A DNA stretch of 64,000 nucleotides, from the NCBI RefSeq assembly GCF_006352025.1, contig NZ_CP040936.1, forward strand, positions 3,102,001 through 3,166,000, in the 5' to 3' direction. A program made the position numbers and the translations under genes. The notes under the pieces are model-generated. The model was not told the DNA's origin and ran no database searches. It saw nothing but the letters and a program-made list of their open reading frames with translations. This DNA comes from Hymenobacter sp. DG01. GTDB lineage: Bacteria > Bacteroidota > Bacteroidia > Cytophagales > Hymenobacteraceae. Each line of letters begins with the position of its first letter. Position 1 is the first letter of the stretch. Positions 16,300 through 24,878 of the stretch are shown here, piece by piece.

Positions 16300-18708
16300 C
16301 TAGTTCCGCAGCGGTTTACCAGTGGTCAGAATCGACTGAATTCGCTCTAGCGTTTTCCGCTCGCCGGTCAGCGAGAGGAAGGCTTCACGCTCCAGATCCA
16401 GCAGGTACTGCTCCGATACTTCGGTTGGGCTGCTCAGGTCGCCGCCGCACATGATATAGGCCAGTTTGTTGGCAATCTTCACGTCGTGGTCGGAGATATA
16501 GCGACCTTCCTTCATGGCGTGCACGCCGGTCAGGAACATACCGAGGGCGCCTTTGCCCTGCACCTTGATGTTGGTTTTCTGCACCGGCTGGGTGTAGCCA
16601 TCTTCGGCTAGCTCAATGGCAGCGGCCTTGGCTTGCGCGATGACGCGGTTGCTGTTCACCACTACCTCGTCGCCGCGGCGCAGGAAGCCCAGGTCGAAGG
16701 CCTCAGCCGCGGAAGTCGAAACTTTGGCGGTGCTGATAGTCATGAAGGTGTTGCGGAGCAGATTGTACTCTGGCTCTCCTTCTTCGTACTTGGCCGCGGT
16801 GCGCAGGGTCATTTCCTTGGTACCACCGCCACCGGGAATCAGGCCTACGCCGAATTCCACGAGGCCCATGTAGGTTTCCGCAGCGGCCACTACCCGGTCG
16901 CAGTGCAGGTTCAGCTCGCAGCCGCCGCCTAGGGCGAGGCCGTGCGGAGCGCCTACCACCGGAATGCTGCTGTAGCGCATGCGCATCATGGCCTGCTGGA
17001 ACTGGGCAATCATCAGGTTCAGCTCATCGTACTCCTGGTCCAGCGCGAACATGTACACAAGGCCCAGGTTGGCACCCGCCGAGAAGTTCGGTGCGTCGTT
17101 GCCAACTACCAGACCACGGAAGTCCTTTTCGGCAATTTCCACACCTTTCAGCAGGCCCTGAATTACATCGGAGCCCAGCGCGTTCATCTTGCTGTGGAAC
17201 TCCACGTTCAGGATACCGTCGCCGAGGTCTAGCACCGAAGCACCGGCATTTTTCCACACCACTTTGCCGGTGGCGCGCAGGTTATCGAGGATGATGAAGT
17301 TCTCAACTCCCGGAATGGCTTTGTAGGCCTTGCTCTCGATGTCGTAGAACTGCTTCACGCCCTGCTCGCTCACTTTATAGAAGGTAGCATTGCCAGCGGC
17401 CATCATCTCCTGAACCCAGGGAGCAACAGTCTTGCCTTCAGCCTGCGCCAACTCCAGGCCTTTCTGTACGCCCAGAGCATCCCAGGTTTCAAACGGACCC
17501 ATTTCCCAGCCGAAGCCAGCGCGCAGGGCGTCATCAATCTTGAACAGGGAGTCGGTGATTTCCGGAATTCGGTTGCTCACGTAGGCAAACAGCCCCGCGA
17601 AGGTCTTGCGATAGAAATCAGCGGCTTTGTCTTTGCCGGCTACCAGCACCTTGAAACGGTCCGCCAGCTTCTCAATCGGCTTAGTGGTTTCCAGGGTGGC
17701 GAACTTCACCTTGGCGCTAGGCTTGTACTCCAGCGTAGCGAGGTCGAGAGCCTGAATTTCGGACTTGCCGCCTTCGCCTTTTACCTTTTTATAGAAGCCC
17801 TGGCCGGTTTTGTCGCCCAGCCACTTGTTCTCGGCCATCTTCTTGATGAAGTCAGGCAGCTGGAACACGGCTTTGGCTTCGTCGTTCGGCAGGTTTTGGG
17901 CGAGGCCGTTGGCCACGTTAATCATCGTATCCAAGCCTACCACGTCGGAAGTCCGGAACGTGGCTGACTTCGCGTGACCGATAACCGGACCGGTGAGCTT
18001 GTCCACTTCCTCCACCGACAGGCCTAGCTGGCTCATCACCTGCACCACGTCCATGATGGCGAAAACGCCCACGCGGTTAGCAATGAAAGCGGGCGTGTCT
18101 TTGGCCAGTACGGTGGTTTTGCCCAGGTACAGGTCACCGTAATGCATCAGGAAATCCACCACCGACTGGTCCGTGTCCGGAGTCGGGATGATTTCGAGCA
18201 GCTTCAGGTAGCGCGGCGGGTTGAAGAAGTGGGTGCCGCAGAAGTACTTCTTGAAGTCGTCGGAGCGGCCCTCCGTCATCATATGAATCGGGATGCCGCT
18301 GGTGTTGCTGGTGATGAGCGTGCCGGGCTTGCGGTATTGTTCTACACGCTCAAACAGGCTCTTTTTGATATCGAGGCGCTCTACTACTACCTCAATCGTC
18401 CAGTCGCAGCCAGCAATATCCTTGAGGTTGTCGTCGAAGTTGCCGGTCTTGATGCGGCTGGCGTCGGCTTTGCGGTAGAGCGGCGAGGGGTTGGCCGCCA
18501 CGGCTGCCTGCAAGGAGCTGTTTACAATGCGGTTTTTAACCGCTGGGTTGTCCAGCTTCAGGCCTTTGGCTTCTTCGGCGGGTAGCAGCTCTTTCGGCGC
18601 GATGTCGAGCAGCAGCACTTGTACCCCGATGTTGGCGAAGTGGCAGGCAATGCGCGAGCCCATCACACCGGAGCCCAGTACGGCTACTTTTTTGATGGTA
18701 CGATTCAT
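16300..18708 (-). CDS. 3-hydroxyacyl-CoA dehydrogenase/enoyl-CoA hydratase fusion
   Basis: An 802-residue bifunctional enzyme for the two middle steps of beta-oxidation. In contrast to E. coli FadB, the dehydrogenase half is N-terminal: the NAD fold GSGVMG (residues 12-17), TSNTSGIPIH, and GTHFFNPPRYLKLLEIIP, followed by the C-terminal dehydrogenase domains. The hydratase (crotonase) domain is C-terminal: oxyanion loop FSAGANLG, then GLALGGGCELNLHCD and GLVEFGVGLIPGGGGT containing the acid/base glutamates. Start ATG at 18708. This domain order is common in Bacteroidota. It lies between the MarR gene and thiolase on the same strand. Confidence 0.95.
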   Translation of the reverse strand: MNRTIKKVAVLGSGVMGSRIACHFANIGVQVLLLDIAPKELLPAEEAKGLKLDNPAVKNRIVNSSLQAAVAANPSPLYRKADASRIKTGNFDDNLKDIAGCDWTIEVVVERLDIKKSLFERVEQYRKPGTLITSNTSGIPIHMMTEGRSDDFKKYFCGTHFFNPPRYLKLLEIIPTPDTDQSVVDFLMHYGDLYLGKTTVLAKDTPAFIANRVGVFAIMDVVQVMSQLGLSVEEVDKLTGPVIGHAKSATFRTSDVVGLDTMINVANGLAQNLPNDEAKAVFQLPDFIKKMAENKWLGDKTGQGFYKKVKGEGGKSEIQALDLATLEYKPSAKVKFATLETTKPIEKLADRFKVLVAGKDKAADFYRKTFAGLFAYVSNRIPEITDSLFKIDDALRAGFGWEMGPFETWDALGVQKGLELAQAEGKTVAPWVQEMMAAGNATFYKVSEQGVKQFYDIESKAYKAIPGVENFIILDNLRATGKVVWKNAGASVLDLGDGILNVEFHSKMNALGSDVIQGLLKGVEIAEKDFRGLVVGNDAPNFSAGANLGLVYMFALDQEYDELNLMIAQFQQAMMRMRYSSIPVVGAPHGLALGGGCELNLHCDRVVAAAETYMGLVEFGVGLIPGGGGTKEMTLRTAAKYEEGEPEYNLLRNTFMTISTAKVSTSAAEAFDLGFLRRGDEVVVNSNRVIAQAKAAAIELAEDGYTQPVQKTNIKVQGKGALGMFLTGVHAMKEGRYISDHDVKIANKLAYIMCGGDLSSPTEVSEQYLLDLEREAFLSLTGERKTLERIQSILTTGKPLRN

Positions 18709-18862
18709 TCTTGGGGAGGAATGAGTGGGTGAGAGATGAAAGAAACACGGTTGGCTGTCAGCAGATTACCGCCAGCTTACTATCAACTTACTCGTCATGC
18801 CGAATTCATGGAAACACGAAGGCTTCTTCCGGCCTGACAAGCAAAACGCTCCAACCCTCCGG

Positions 18863-19339
18863 CTAGGCCGGCGACTCGGAGCGCAGGGGCTTCAATTTGA
18901 AATCGTCGAAGAGCACTTTGCCCTCAATCATGCCCGTAATCTGGCTAACCACCTTAAAGAACACATCGAGCTGAGGCTGCGGGATTTTTTCGCGCACCTT
19001 CTGGTTGAAATGGCGCACGGTTTGGCGGGAAATTTCCTTTTTCTGCAGCCCTTCTTCCGTCAGAAAAATGCGCACCGACCGTTTGTCCTGAGTGTCAGCC
19101 TGCTTATAGATCAGGCCTTTCTCTTCCATGGACCGCAGAATTCGGGTGAGGGAGCGGGTTTCCAGCCCCAGCAAAGGCGCTATCTTGGTAGCCGGCGTTC
19201 CGTTTTCCTGGTCGATGTTCAGCAGCACGAAGCCGATGCTCGTGGTGATGTCGTGCTTGGCCGCCTGCGTGTTGTACATGCGCGAAATGGCGTGCCAGGC
19301 AACTTTAATGTTATAATCGACGGTTTCTTCGGGTGTCAT
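18863..19339 (-). CDS. MarR-family transcriptional regulator
   Basis: A 158-residue winged-helix regulator starting at MTPEETVDYN (ATG 19339); a frame five residues longer exists. The wHTH is seen in TPATKIAPLLGLETRSLTRILRSMEEKGLI, with the wing around DTQDKRSVRIFLTEEGLQKK. Flanking helices would form the dimer interface. It is first in the beta-oxidation block, so it probably controls these genes in response to an acyl-CoA or fatty acid; the ligand is inferred from context only. Inverted repeats immediately upstream (19363-19391) are candidate autoregulatory operators. Confidence 0.9.
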   Translation of the reverse strand: MTPEETVDYNIKVAWHAISRMYNTQAAKHDITTSIGFVLLNIDQENGTPATKIAPLLGLETRSLTRILRSMEEKGLIYKQADTQDKRSVRIFLTEEGLQKKEISRQTVRHFNQKVREKIPQPQLDVFFKVVSQITGMIEGKVLFDDFKLKPLRSESPA

Positions 19340-19362
19340 GGGTAGGAACTGCAAGTCCGGTA

Positions 19363-19391
19363 AACATACAGAAATATGTTATGCTTGCATA
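19363..19391. promoter_or_regulatory. Candidate operator upstream of the MarR gene
   Basis: Two adjacent inverted repeats: AACATA-cagaaa-TATGTT (19363-19380) and TATGC-TT-GCATA (19380-19391). They lie 24-52 bases upstream of the start codon. TATGTTATGCTTGC (19375-19388) recurs exactly upstream of the acyl-CoA dehydrogenase gene. Confidence 0.55.
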
Positions 19392-19470
19392 CTAAGTTAC
19401 GCAAAAAAAGTTTGGCGTTTTCTGCCACGGAGGCGCCCTTCGGGCTGCTACCTTCGACCATGCCAAGTGT

Positions 19471-19513
19471 AAAACAGCCCCGGCCGCTCTCATGAAGCAA
19501 CCAGGGCTGATTT
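19471..19513 (-). terminator. Terminator after the acyl-CoA ligase gene
   Basis: The minus strand reads CAGCCCTGG, a 17-base loop, CCGGGGCTG and TTTT, with one mismatch in the stem. It lies about 35 bases past the ligase stop codon. Confidence 0.7.
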
Positions 19514-19543
19514 TATGGCTTTACCGCAGTACGCTGCCGAAGC

Positions 19544-21340
19544 TTAGTGCTTTTCGGCGTGCTGGTAGAGGCTCTCAATGAGCTCTTTGTTGTTCTGGGT
19601 TATGATTTTGCGCTTCACTTTGAGGGTAGGCGTCATCTCACCGGTTTCCACCGTCCAGAGCTGGGGCAGGAGCCGGATTTTTTTAACCTGTTCCCACTGC
19701 GCGAAGCCGCTGTTGTACTTGTGTACAAGGTCCTCGTACATCTTTACCACCTTCTCGTTCTTCACCAGCTCTTCGTTGGAGCAGTTGCAGTCCACGCCGT
19801 TGCGCTTGCACCAACCTTTCAGGTCGTCGAAGGAAGGAATGATCAGTGCCGAGGGAAACTTCTGACCGTCGCCGACCACCATGCACTGCTCCACCAGCGG
19901 CGACTCTTTCAGCTTGCCTTCAATCACCTGCGGGGCAATGTACTTACCGCCCGAGGTCTTGAACATCTCCTTCTTGCGGTCCGTGATTTTAAGGAAGCGG
20001 CCGTCCACTATCTCGCCAATGTCACCGGTGTGGAACCAGCCTTCCTCATCGAACTCCTTGGACGTCAATTCGGGCTTGTTGTAATAGCCTTTCATCACCG
20101 ATTCTGAGCGAGTCAGAATCTCACCATCGGGAGCAATTTTCACCTCCGTGTTGTCGATGATGGGGCCCACGGTGCCAATCATGTTGTTCTCCCGCTCATA
20201 GCCGCCTACGGCAATTACCGGCGAGGTTTCTGTAAGGCCGTAGCCCTCCATTACGGGAATACCCGCCGACCAGAATACGCGGGCCAGCCGGGGCTGCAGG
20301 GCGCCGCCCCCACTCACGATGCAACGCAGATTACCACCCAGGGCTTCGCGCCACTTGCTGAAAATAAGCTTGTTGGCCAGGGCCAGCTGGGTGTTGTAGA
20401 AGAAGCCGTGGTCTTTCTGGTTGTCGTACTTCAGACCCAGGTTCAGGGCCCAGAAGAACAGCTGCTTTTTCACGCCTTCCAGCTCGTGGCCTTTGGCTAC
20501 AATCTTATCGTACACCTTCTCCAGCAGGCGCGGCACGGTGGTAAAGATCTGGGGGTGTACCTCGCGCAGGTTGTCGGCAATGGTTTCCATGCTCTCGGCG
20601 TAGTAAATGCTCACGCCGTTAATGAGGTAGATGTGGGTTACCATCCGCTCGAAAATGTGGCAAAGCGGCAGGAAGCTCAGGGCCTTGTCGTTCTTTGTGA
20701 CGGGCACGAAGCGCTGGGCGTTGCGGCAGTTGCTGAGGATGTTGTTGTGCGTCAGCATCACGCCCTTGGGCTGGCCGGTGGTGCCCGAGGTGTAAATGAG
20801 CGTCAGCAAATCATCGGGCTGCACAGCGGCTTTCAGGGGCTCCAGGTCGGCGGGGTTGCCCTGCTTGCCCAGCTCCAGCAGCTCGGAGAAATGGCGGGCT
20901 CCTTCTACTTTATCGAAGGTGAAGATATTTTCGGCGGGAATATTCAGGTCCTGCGTAGCCTCCCGGACTTTGTCCAGCAGCTTTTTGTCGGACACGAAGA
21001 TGGCTTTCACACCGGCATCGGTGAAGATGTACTTGTAGTCTTCTACTGTGATGCTGGGGTACATGGGCACGCTGGTAGCGCCGAGCTGGGAGATGCCGAA
21101 ATCGGCGAACATCCACTCCGGGCGGTTCATCGAAATCAGCGCTACTTTATCGTCTTTCCCCACGCCCAAAGCCCGCAAACCCAAGCTGACCTGGTTGACC
21201 TGTTCCACTACGGAATCGGTGCTGATGGGCGCGTACTGGCCGTTTACTTTGGCGGCGAAACAATCGGGCTTGTTATACTTCTGCTGAAGCTGGGGCAGAA
21301 TATCGAAGGTGCGACGTATATCCATACGGAGAGAGGGCAC
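19544..21340 (-). CDS. Long-chain acyl-CoA synthetase (AMP-dependent)
   Basis: A 598-residue ANL-superfamily ligase that activates fatty acids to acyl-CoA through an acyl-adenylate. Motifs: the P-loop LIYTSGTTGQPKGVMLTH, the A5 motif GYGLTETSP, WFHTGDIG, and the hinge/Lys region DRKKEMFKTSGGKYIAPQ. The length and C-terminal extension fit the long-chain (FAA1/FadD15-like) group. Start ATG at 21340; one Met at residue 5 could also be used. It is immediately upstream of the MarR-led beta-oxidation block on the same strand, separated by a terminator, so it supplies substrate for those enzymes but is probably its own transcript. Confidence 0.94.
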   Translation of the reverse strand: MPSLRMDIRRTFDILPQLQQKYNKPDCFAAKVNGQYAPISTDSVVEQVNQVSLGLRALGVGKDDKVALISMNRPEWMFADFGISQLGATSVPMYPSITVEDYKYIFTDAGVKAIFVSDKKLLDKVREATQDLNIPAENIFTFDKVEGARHFSELLELGKQGNPADLEPLKAAVQPDDLLTLIYTSGTTGQPKGVMLTHNNILSNCRNAQRFVPVTKNDKALSFLPLCHIFERMVTHIYLINGVSIYYAESMETIADNLREVHPQIFTTVPRLLEKVYDKIVAKGHELEGVKKQLFFWALNLGLKYDNQKDHGFFYNTQLALANKLIFSKWREALGGNLRCIVSGGGALQPRLARVFWSAGIPVMEGYGLTETSPVIAVGGYERENNMIGTVGPIIDNTEVKIAPDGEILTRSESVMKGYYNKPELTSKEFDEEGWFHTGDIGEIVDGRFLKITDRKKEMFKTSGGKYIAPQVIEGKLKESPLVEQCMVVGDGQKFPSALIIPSFDDLKGWCKRNGVDCNCSNEELVKNEKVVKMYEDLVHKYNSGFAQWEQVKKIRLLPQLWTVETGEMTPTLKVKRKIITQNNKELIESLYQHAEKH

Positions 21341-21494
21341 GGTGGTGGGAATAGCGAACAGAGAGAGGTCTTGGGGCCTGCTGCCCGGCGCCTAAAAGGA
21401 AGCTGAGCAGAAAACGCTGCTTAAATAACGTTTTTTTCGCGGGAAAGCTTTCATCCGGGGCAGAAAGCCGGTAGGGCCGTGGCCCGGTTTTGCG

Positions 21495-21502
21495 TAGCTT
21501 TG
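21495..21502 (+). promoter_or_regulatory. Candidate -7 box for the arginase-fold gene
   Basis: TAGCTTTG matches TAnnTTTG exactly and ends 25 bases before the ATG at 21528. No clear -33 element is seen. Confidence 0.45.
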
Positions 21503-21527
21503 TCGGAGTCCGCCTCCTTCGCGCACG

Positions 21528-22676
21528 ATGAATCTGGCCATCTTTTTTGATCCGCTTACTGAAGAACTAGTCGGGCCCACCACGGCCCCAACCACGCTGG
21601 CTGCCTACGTCTCGCCGTTTCTGGATTCCTTTCCGGACTGGCGGGCCGCTGATCTGGCGCTGATTGGTCTGGACGAGTGGCGGGGAAGCGCGGCGGGTGC
21701 CCCTGCTACTCATGGGGCCAATAACGTCCGGCGCCGGTTTTATCAGTTGCAGAAAGGAACCGGGGTGGTGCGGCTGGTTGATTTGGGCAATCTACGGCCG
21801 GGCCTAACCCTGGAGGATACCTACCAGCGCCTGCGCGAAATTATTGCGGCCCTACTCGAGCACAACACCGTGCCCATTCTGCTGGGCGGCTCCCACGACC
21901 TGGACTACGGGCAGTTTCTGGCTTATGAAACCCTGGACCGGGCCGTGAGCTTTGCCACCGTAGATGCGCGCGTGGACATGGCCGAGCTGGAGGGAGCCTG
22001 CCCCGAGGATAGCCACCTGCGGCGCATGCTGCTGCACGAGCCCACGTTCCTGTTCAACTTCGCTCAGCTGGCCCATCAGCAGTATCTGGTAGCCCCCGAT
22101 GTGTTGGCCGCCTTGGAAAAGCTGCACTTCGAAACCCTGCGCCTGGGGGCTATTCATGCCGATGTGCGCCAGGCCGAGCCCCTGCTGCGCCAAGCCGATT
22201 TCGTGAGTGTGGATGTGGCGGCCCTGCGCTGGAACGATGCCCCAGCGTACTGGCCCGCTAACCCCTTCGGGCTTACCAACGAGGAAGCGGCCCAGCTGGC
22301 CTGGTATGCCGGCCACAACGACACGCTGACTTCTTTCGGCATCTACGGCTACCGCCCCGACCACGACCCCCACGGGCTGGCGGCCGCTACCCTGGCCACT
22401 ATGCTCTGGTATTTTGTGGAGGGCTACTACCACCGGCGTCAGGAAACCGATTTCCAGAGCCGCCGTTTTATGCGCTATGCCGTAGGGCTGCCGGGCACTC
22501 CAGCCAAACTGGTGTTCTACAAAAGCAAGCGCACCGAGAAATGGTGGCTGGAAGTAGAAAGCCTGGCCGATAGTGACATCAAGCGCATTGTGCCCTGTAG
22601 CTACCAGGACTACCTCCGCGCCGCCCAGGGCGACCTGCCCAACCGCTGGATTCTGACGCAGGCGTTGCTGGGCTAA
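21528..22676 (+). CDS. Arginase/agmatinase/formimidoylglutamase-fold protein with altered metal motifs
   Basis: A 382-residue ureohydrolase-fold protein. It resembles the proteins often labelled formimidoylglutamase in Bacteroidota. The first metal motif is present (LLGGSHDLDYG, H123). The second reads DARVD (146-150) where active enzymes have DAHxD, so the His is replaced by Arg. The third reads SVDVAALRWNDAP, where the second Asp of DxD is Ala231. Two expected manganese ligands are therefore missing, and hydrolase activity is doubtful. Start ATG at 21528. No histidine-degradation genes are nearby. The downstream cytochrome-b5-like gene follows after 36 bases, suggesting co-transcription. 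Confidence 0.8.
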   Translation: MNLAIFFDPLTEELVGPTTAPTTLAAYVSPFLDSFPDWRAADLALIGLDEWRGSAAGAPATHGANNVRRRFYQLQKGTGVVRLVDLGNLRPGLTLEDTYQRLREIIAALLEHNTVPILLGGSHDLDYGQFLAYETLDRAVSFATVDARVDMAELEGACPEDSHLRRMLLHEPTFLFNFAQLAHQQYLVAPDVLAALEKLHFETLRLGAIHADVRQAEPLLRQADFVSVDVAALRWNDAPAYWPANPFGLTNEEAAQLAWYAGHNDTLTSFGIYGYRPDHDPHGLAAATLATMLWYFVEGYYHRRQETDFQSRRFMRYAVGLPGTPAKLVFYKSKRTEKWWLEVESLADSDIKRIVPCSYQDYLRAAQGDLPNRWILTQALLG

Positions 22677-22712
22677 AAGCTACCTCTGGCACAAGCGGCC
22701 TACCCCCTTCTT

Positions 22713-22967
22713 ATGAGCCAAGCCCCAGACCCTACCCTCCCTGTTTACACCAAAGCCCAACTGGCCCTGCGCAATGGGCAGGACCGCGACGAAATTTGGG
22801 TGGGGTATGACGGGCTGATTTACGACGTGACCCGCTCCCGCCTCTGGAAACGCGGCAACCACTACGAGCACTGGGCCGGCCAAGATCTCACCACGGAGCT
22901 TCACCGCGACGCGCCCCACACGCCTAATGTCTTTGATAAGTTCGCCGTTATCGGGCGCCTGGTCTGA
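22713..22967 (+). CDS. Cytochrome b5-like heme-binding domain protein
   Basis: A stand-alone cytochrome-b5-like domain of 84 residues. Family features are the opening YTKAQLALRNGQDRDEIWVG, the strand GLIYDVTRS, and the helical part HYEHWAGQDLTTELHRDAPH, whose histidines could supply one axial heme ligand. The classical HPGG motif is absent, as in the short prokaryotic/membrane-steroid-binding-type group, so heme binding is uncertain. No signal peptide or membrane helix is seen. It sits just downstream of the arginase-fold gene, possibly in one operon. Confidence 0.8.
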   Translation: MSQAPDPTLPVYTKAQLALRNGQDRDEIWVGYDGLIYDVTRSRLWKRGNHYEHWAGQDLTTELHRDAPHTPNVFDKFAVIGRLV

Positions 22968-23032
22968 GGCCTAGCCAACTTATACCACCACGTTTCTCTA
23001 GCTGTTCCCTACCCCCTCCTTTCTCTTTAAAC

Positions 23033-23830
23033 ATGAGCTCCACCGAAAGCGCATCCTTATTCAATAACCTCGAAACCCTTTCGACCCAGGAGCTGCTGCA
23101 AGGCATGAACAGCGTTGATCAAACGGTTCCGCAGGCCGTAGCCAAGGCTCTGCCGCAGCTGGAAGCGCTGGTGGAAGCTACCGTGGCCCGGCTGCAGGCC
23201 GGGGGCCGGCTGTTTTACATTGGCGCCGGCACCAGCGGCCGGCTGGGCATCCTGGATGCCTCGGAGTGCCCGCCCACGTTCGGGGTGCCGCAGGGGGTAG
23301 TAATCGGGCTGATTGCCGGTGGCGACACGGCCATCCGGAAGGCTGTGGAAAACGCCGAGGATGATGCGCAACAGGCTTGGCTCGACTTGCAGGCCCACGC
23401 TATTAACGCGCAGGATATTGTGGTGGGCATTGCGGCCTCTGGGCGTACGCCCTACGTAATTGGCGGGCTGGAGCAGGCCCGTCAGCACGGAGTAGCTACG
23501 GGCTGCATTGTATGCAATGCTGGCTCGGAAGTAGCTGCCGTAGCCGAGTTTCCGGTGGAGATAGTGACAGGCCCGGAGTTTGTAACCGGCAGCACCCGCC
23601 TGAAAGCCGGCACGGCCCAGAAACTGGCGCTTAACATGCTTACTACCGCCACCTTCATCCGCCTGGGCCGCGTGAAAGGCAATAAAATGGTGGACATGCA
23701 GCTCTCCAACGCCAAGCTGGTGGACCGCGGTGAGCGGATGCTGATGGATGAGCTTGGCATTTCTCAGTCTGAGGCAGCGGCTTTGCTTCAGCAGCACGGC
23801 TCGGTGCGGGCGGCCCTGACGGCGCGGTAG
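23033..23830 (+). CDS. murQ: N-acetylmuramic acid 6-phosphate etherase
   Basis: A cytosolic enzyme that cleaves the lactyl ether of MurNAc-6-phosphate during cell-wall recycling, giving GlcNAc-6-phosphate and lactate. It has 265 residues, somewhat shorter than the E. coli enzyme at the C-terminus. The SIS sugar-phosphate domain is clear: LFYIGAGTSGRLGILDASECPPTFG and VGIAASGRTPYVIGGLEQA. The catalytic helix region contains the conserved GSTRLKAGTAQKLALNMLTT. ATG 23033 gives MSSTESASLFNNLETLST, like family N-termini. No MurNAc transporter or kinase is nearby. Confidence 0.94.
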   Translation: MSSTESASLFNNLETLSTQELLQGMNSVDQTVPQAVAKALPQLEALVEATVARLQAGGRLFYIGAGTSGRLGILDASECPPTFGVPQGVVIGLIAGGDTAIRKAVENAEDDAQQAWLDLQAHAINAQDIVVGIAASGRTPYVIGGLEQARQHGVATGCIVCNAGSEVAAVAEFPVEIVTGPEFVTGSTRLKAGTAQKLALNMLTTATFIRLGRVKGNKMVDMQLSNAKLVDRGERMLMDELGISQSEAAALLQQHGSVRAALTAR

Positions 23831-24003
23831 CAGGCAGTAAAAATGCCGGCGCGAGTACCCGAGTAGAGGAACTCCTACCCCCTTTGCGGCCGTGAAACCT
23901 GCCGCATCGGTTCGGAGTTAAGGCTGAAAGCCGAAAATGGAATCTTCGTCTTCGGCCTTGCACCGGCACAAGCTCCGGCGTGTGCTTCACTCTTACTTTC
24001 GCC

Positions 24004-24570
24004 ATGCATACCATTGAGCCGCACTACGCCTGGATGGAGCAATACTCTGCCTCCGAAGATCCTCGCTCCCCTCTTTTTGAGGCTGAAAACAGCCTCGATA
24101 CCTACACCAACACCGTGTACGGCTACTACATCCACCCGCAGTGGGACAGCTTGGACTCGGAAACGCTGTACTTGAAAATCCTGTTCGTGGATTACGACTT
24201 GGGCATCGGCATCATCGAGTTTATCGGGGAATGGAATGACGCCATCGAAAACGATATTATGCAGCTCAAGCGCAACATCATTGACCTGATGACGCACGAG
24301 GGCATCCGTAAATTTATCCTTATCGGCGAAAACGTGTTCAACTTCCACGGCTCCGACGACTCCTACTACGAGGAGTGGTTTGAGGATGTGGAGGATGGTT
24401 GGATTGCTGGCGTCAACTTCCAGGAGCACGTTATCCGGGAGATGCGCCAGTACAACATTGACAACTACGTCAACTTTGGAGGACAGCTCGATGAGCTACC
24501 CTGGCGTACGTATCCGCCCCGCAAGCTGTTTGAGGTGGTAGATGGCCTGTTGCAACGCCGGCTAGGGTAG
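24004..24570 (+). CDS. Conserved acidic protein of unknown function
   Basis: A 188-residue soluble protein. ATG 24004 (MHTIEPHYAWMEQY) is preferred over an upstream frame start at 23980. It is rich in Asp, Glu, Tyr and Trp: YGYYIHPQWDSLDSETLYLK, FVDYDLGIGIIEFIGEW, DDSYYEEWFEDVEDGWIAG. It has no signal peptide, membrane helix or nucleotide motif. The style is that of a conserved Bacteroidota hypothetical family, but I cannot name it. It is not obviously linked in function to murQ upstream. Confidence 0.85.
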   Translation: MHTIEPHYAWMEQYSASEDPRSPLFEAENSLDTYTNTVYGYYIHPQWDSLDSETLYLKILFVDYDLGIGIIEFIGEWNDAIENDIMQLKRNIIDLMTHEGIRKFILIGENVFNFHGSDDSYYEEWFEDVEDGWIAGVNFQEHVIREMRQYNIDNYVNFGGQLDELPWRTYPPRKLFEVVDGLLQRRLG

Positions 24571-24600
24571 CCTTGCTGCCGGCTTCGTTGGCGCGGGCTG

Positions 24601-24771
24601 TTAGCGGGCGCTTACGGAGTCAGGGGGCATTTCCATGGTTTCGGCCTTAACATCGGCTGAGTCCCGAACCGCATCTACCCGGGCCTCCAGCGCATCTTCC
24701 TGCCGCGTATCGCAGCTGCTGCCACACAAAGCAGCGGCACCAACCAATATCAAAAACAATGCTTTTCGCAT
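24601..24771 (-). CDS. Tiny lipoprotein
   Basis: A 56-residue frame from ATG 24771 to TAA 24601. The N-terminus MRKALFLILVGAAALCGSSC is a lipoprotein signal, with a Cys at 20 followed by Asp (DTRQEDALEARV). The mature part of about 36 residues is acidic and charged, ending EMPPDSVSAR. It resembles the neighbouring lipoprotein at 24879-25115 in signal style and acidic composition, and both are on the minus strand. The function is unknown. It is short enough to be missed by gene callers. Asp after Cys would favour inner-membrane retention under E. coli rules, which may not hold here. Confidence 0.6.
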   Translation of the reverse strand: MRKALFLILVGAAALCGSSCDTRQEDALEARVDAVRDSADVKAETMEMPPDSVSAR

Positions 24772-24825
24772 GGCAGAACAAGAGGGTCAGATAAACAAAG
24801 CTGGTCGGAGCTTCATCCGGCAAAG

Positions 24826-24857
24826 AAAAAGGGCTGCCCGATAAGAGCAGCCCTTTT
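24826..24857 (-). terminator. Terminator between the two tiny lipoprotein genes
   Basis: Minus strand: GGGCTGC, a 9-base loop, GCAGCCC, then TTTTT. It lies 22 bases past the stop of the 24879-25115 gene, so the two lipoprotein genes are probably separate transcripts. Confidence 0.82.
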
Positions 24858-24878
24858 CAAGTTAACTAGCTTAGTCGA

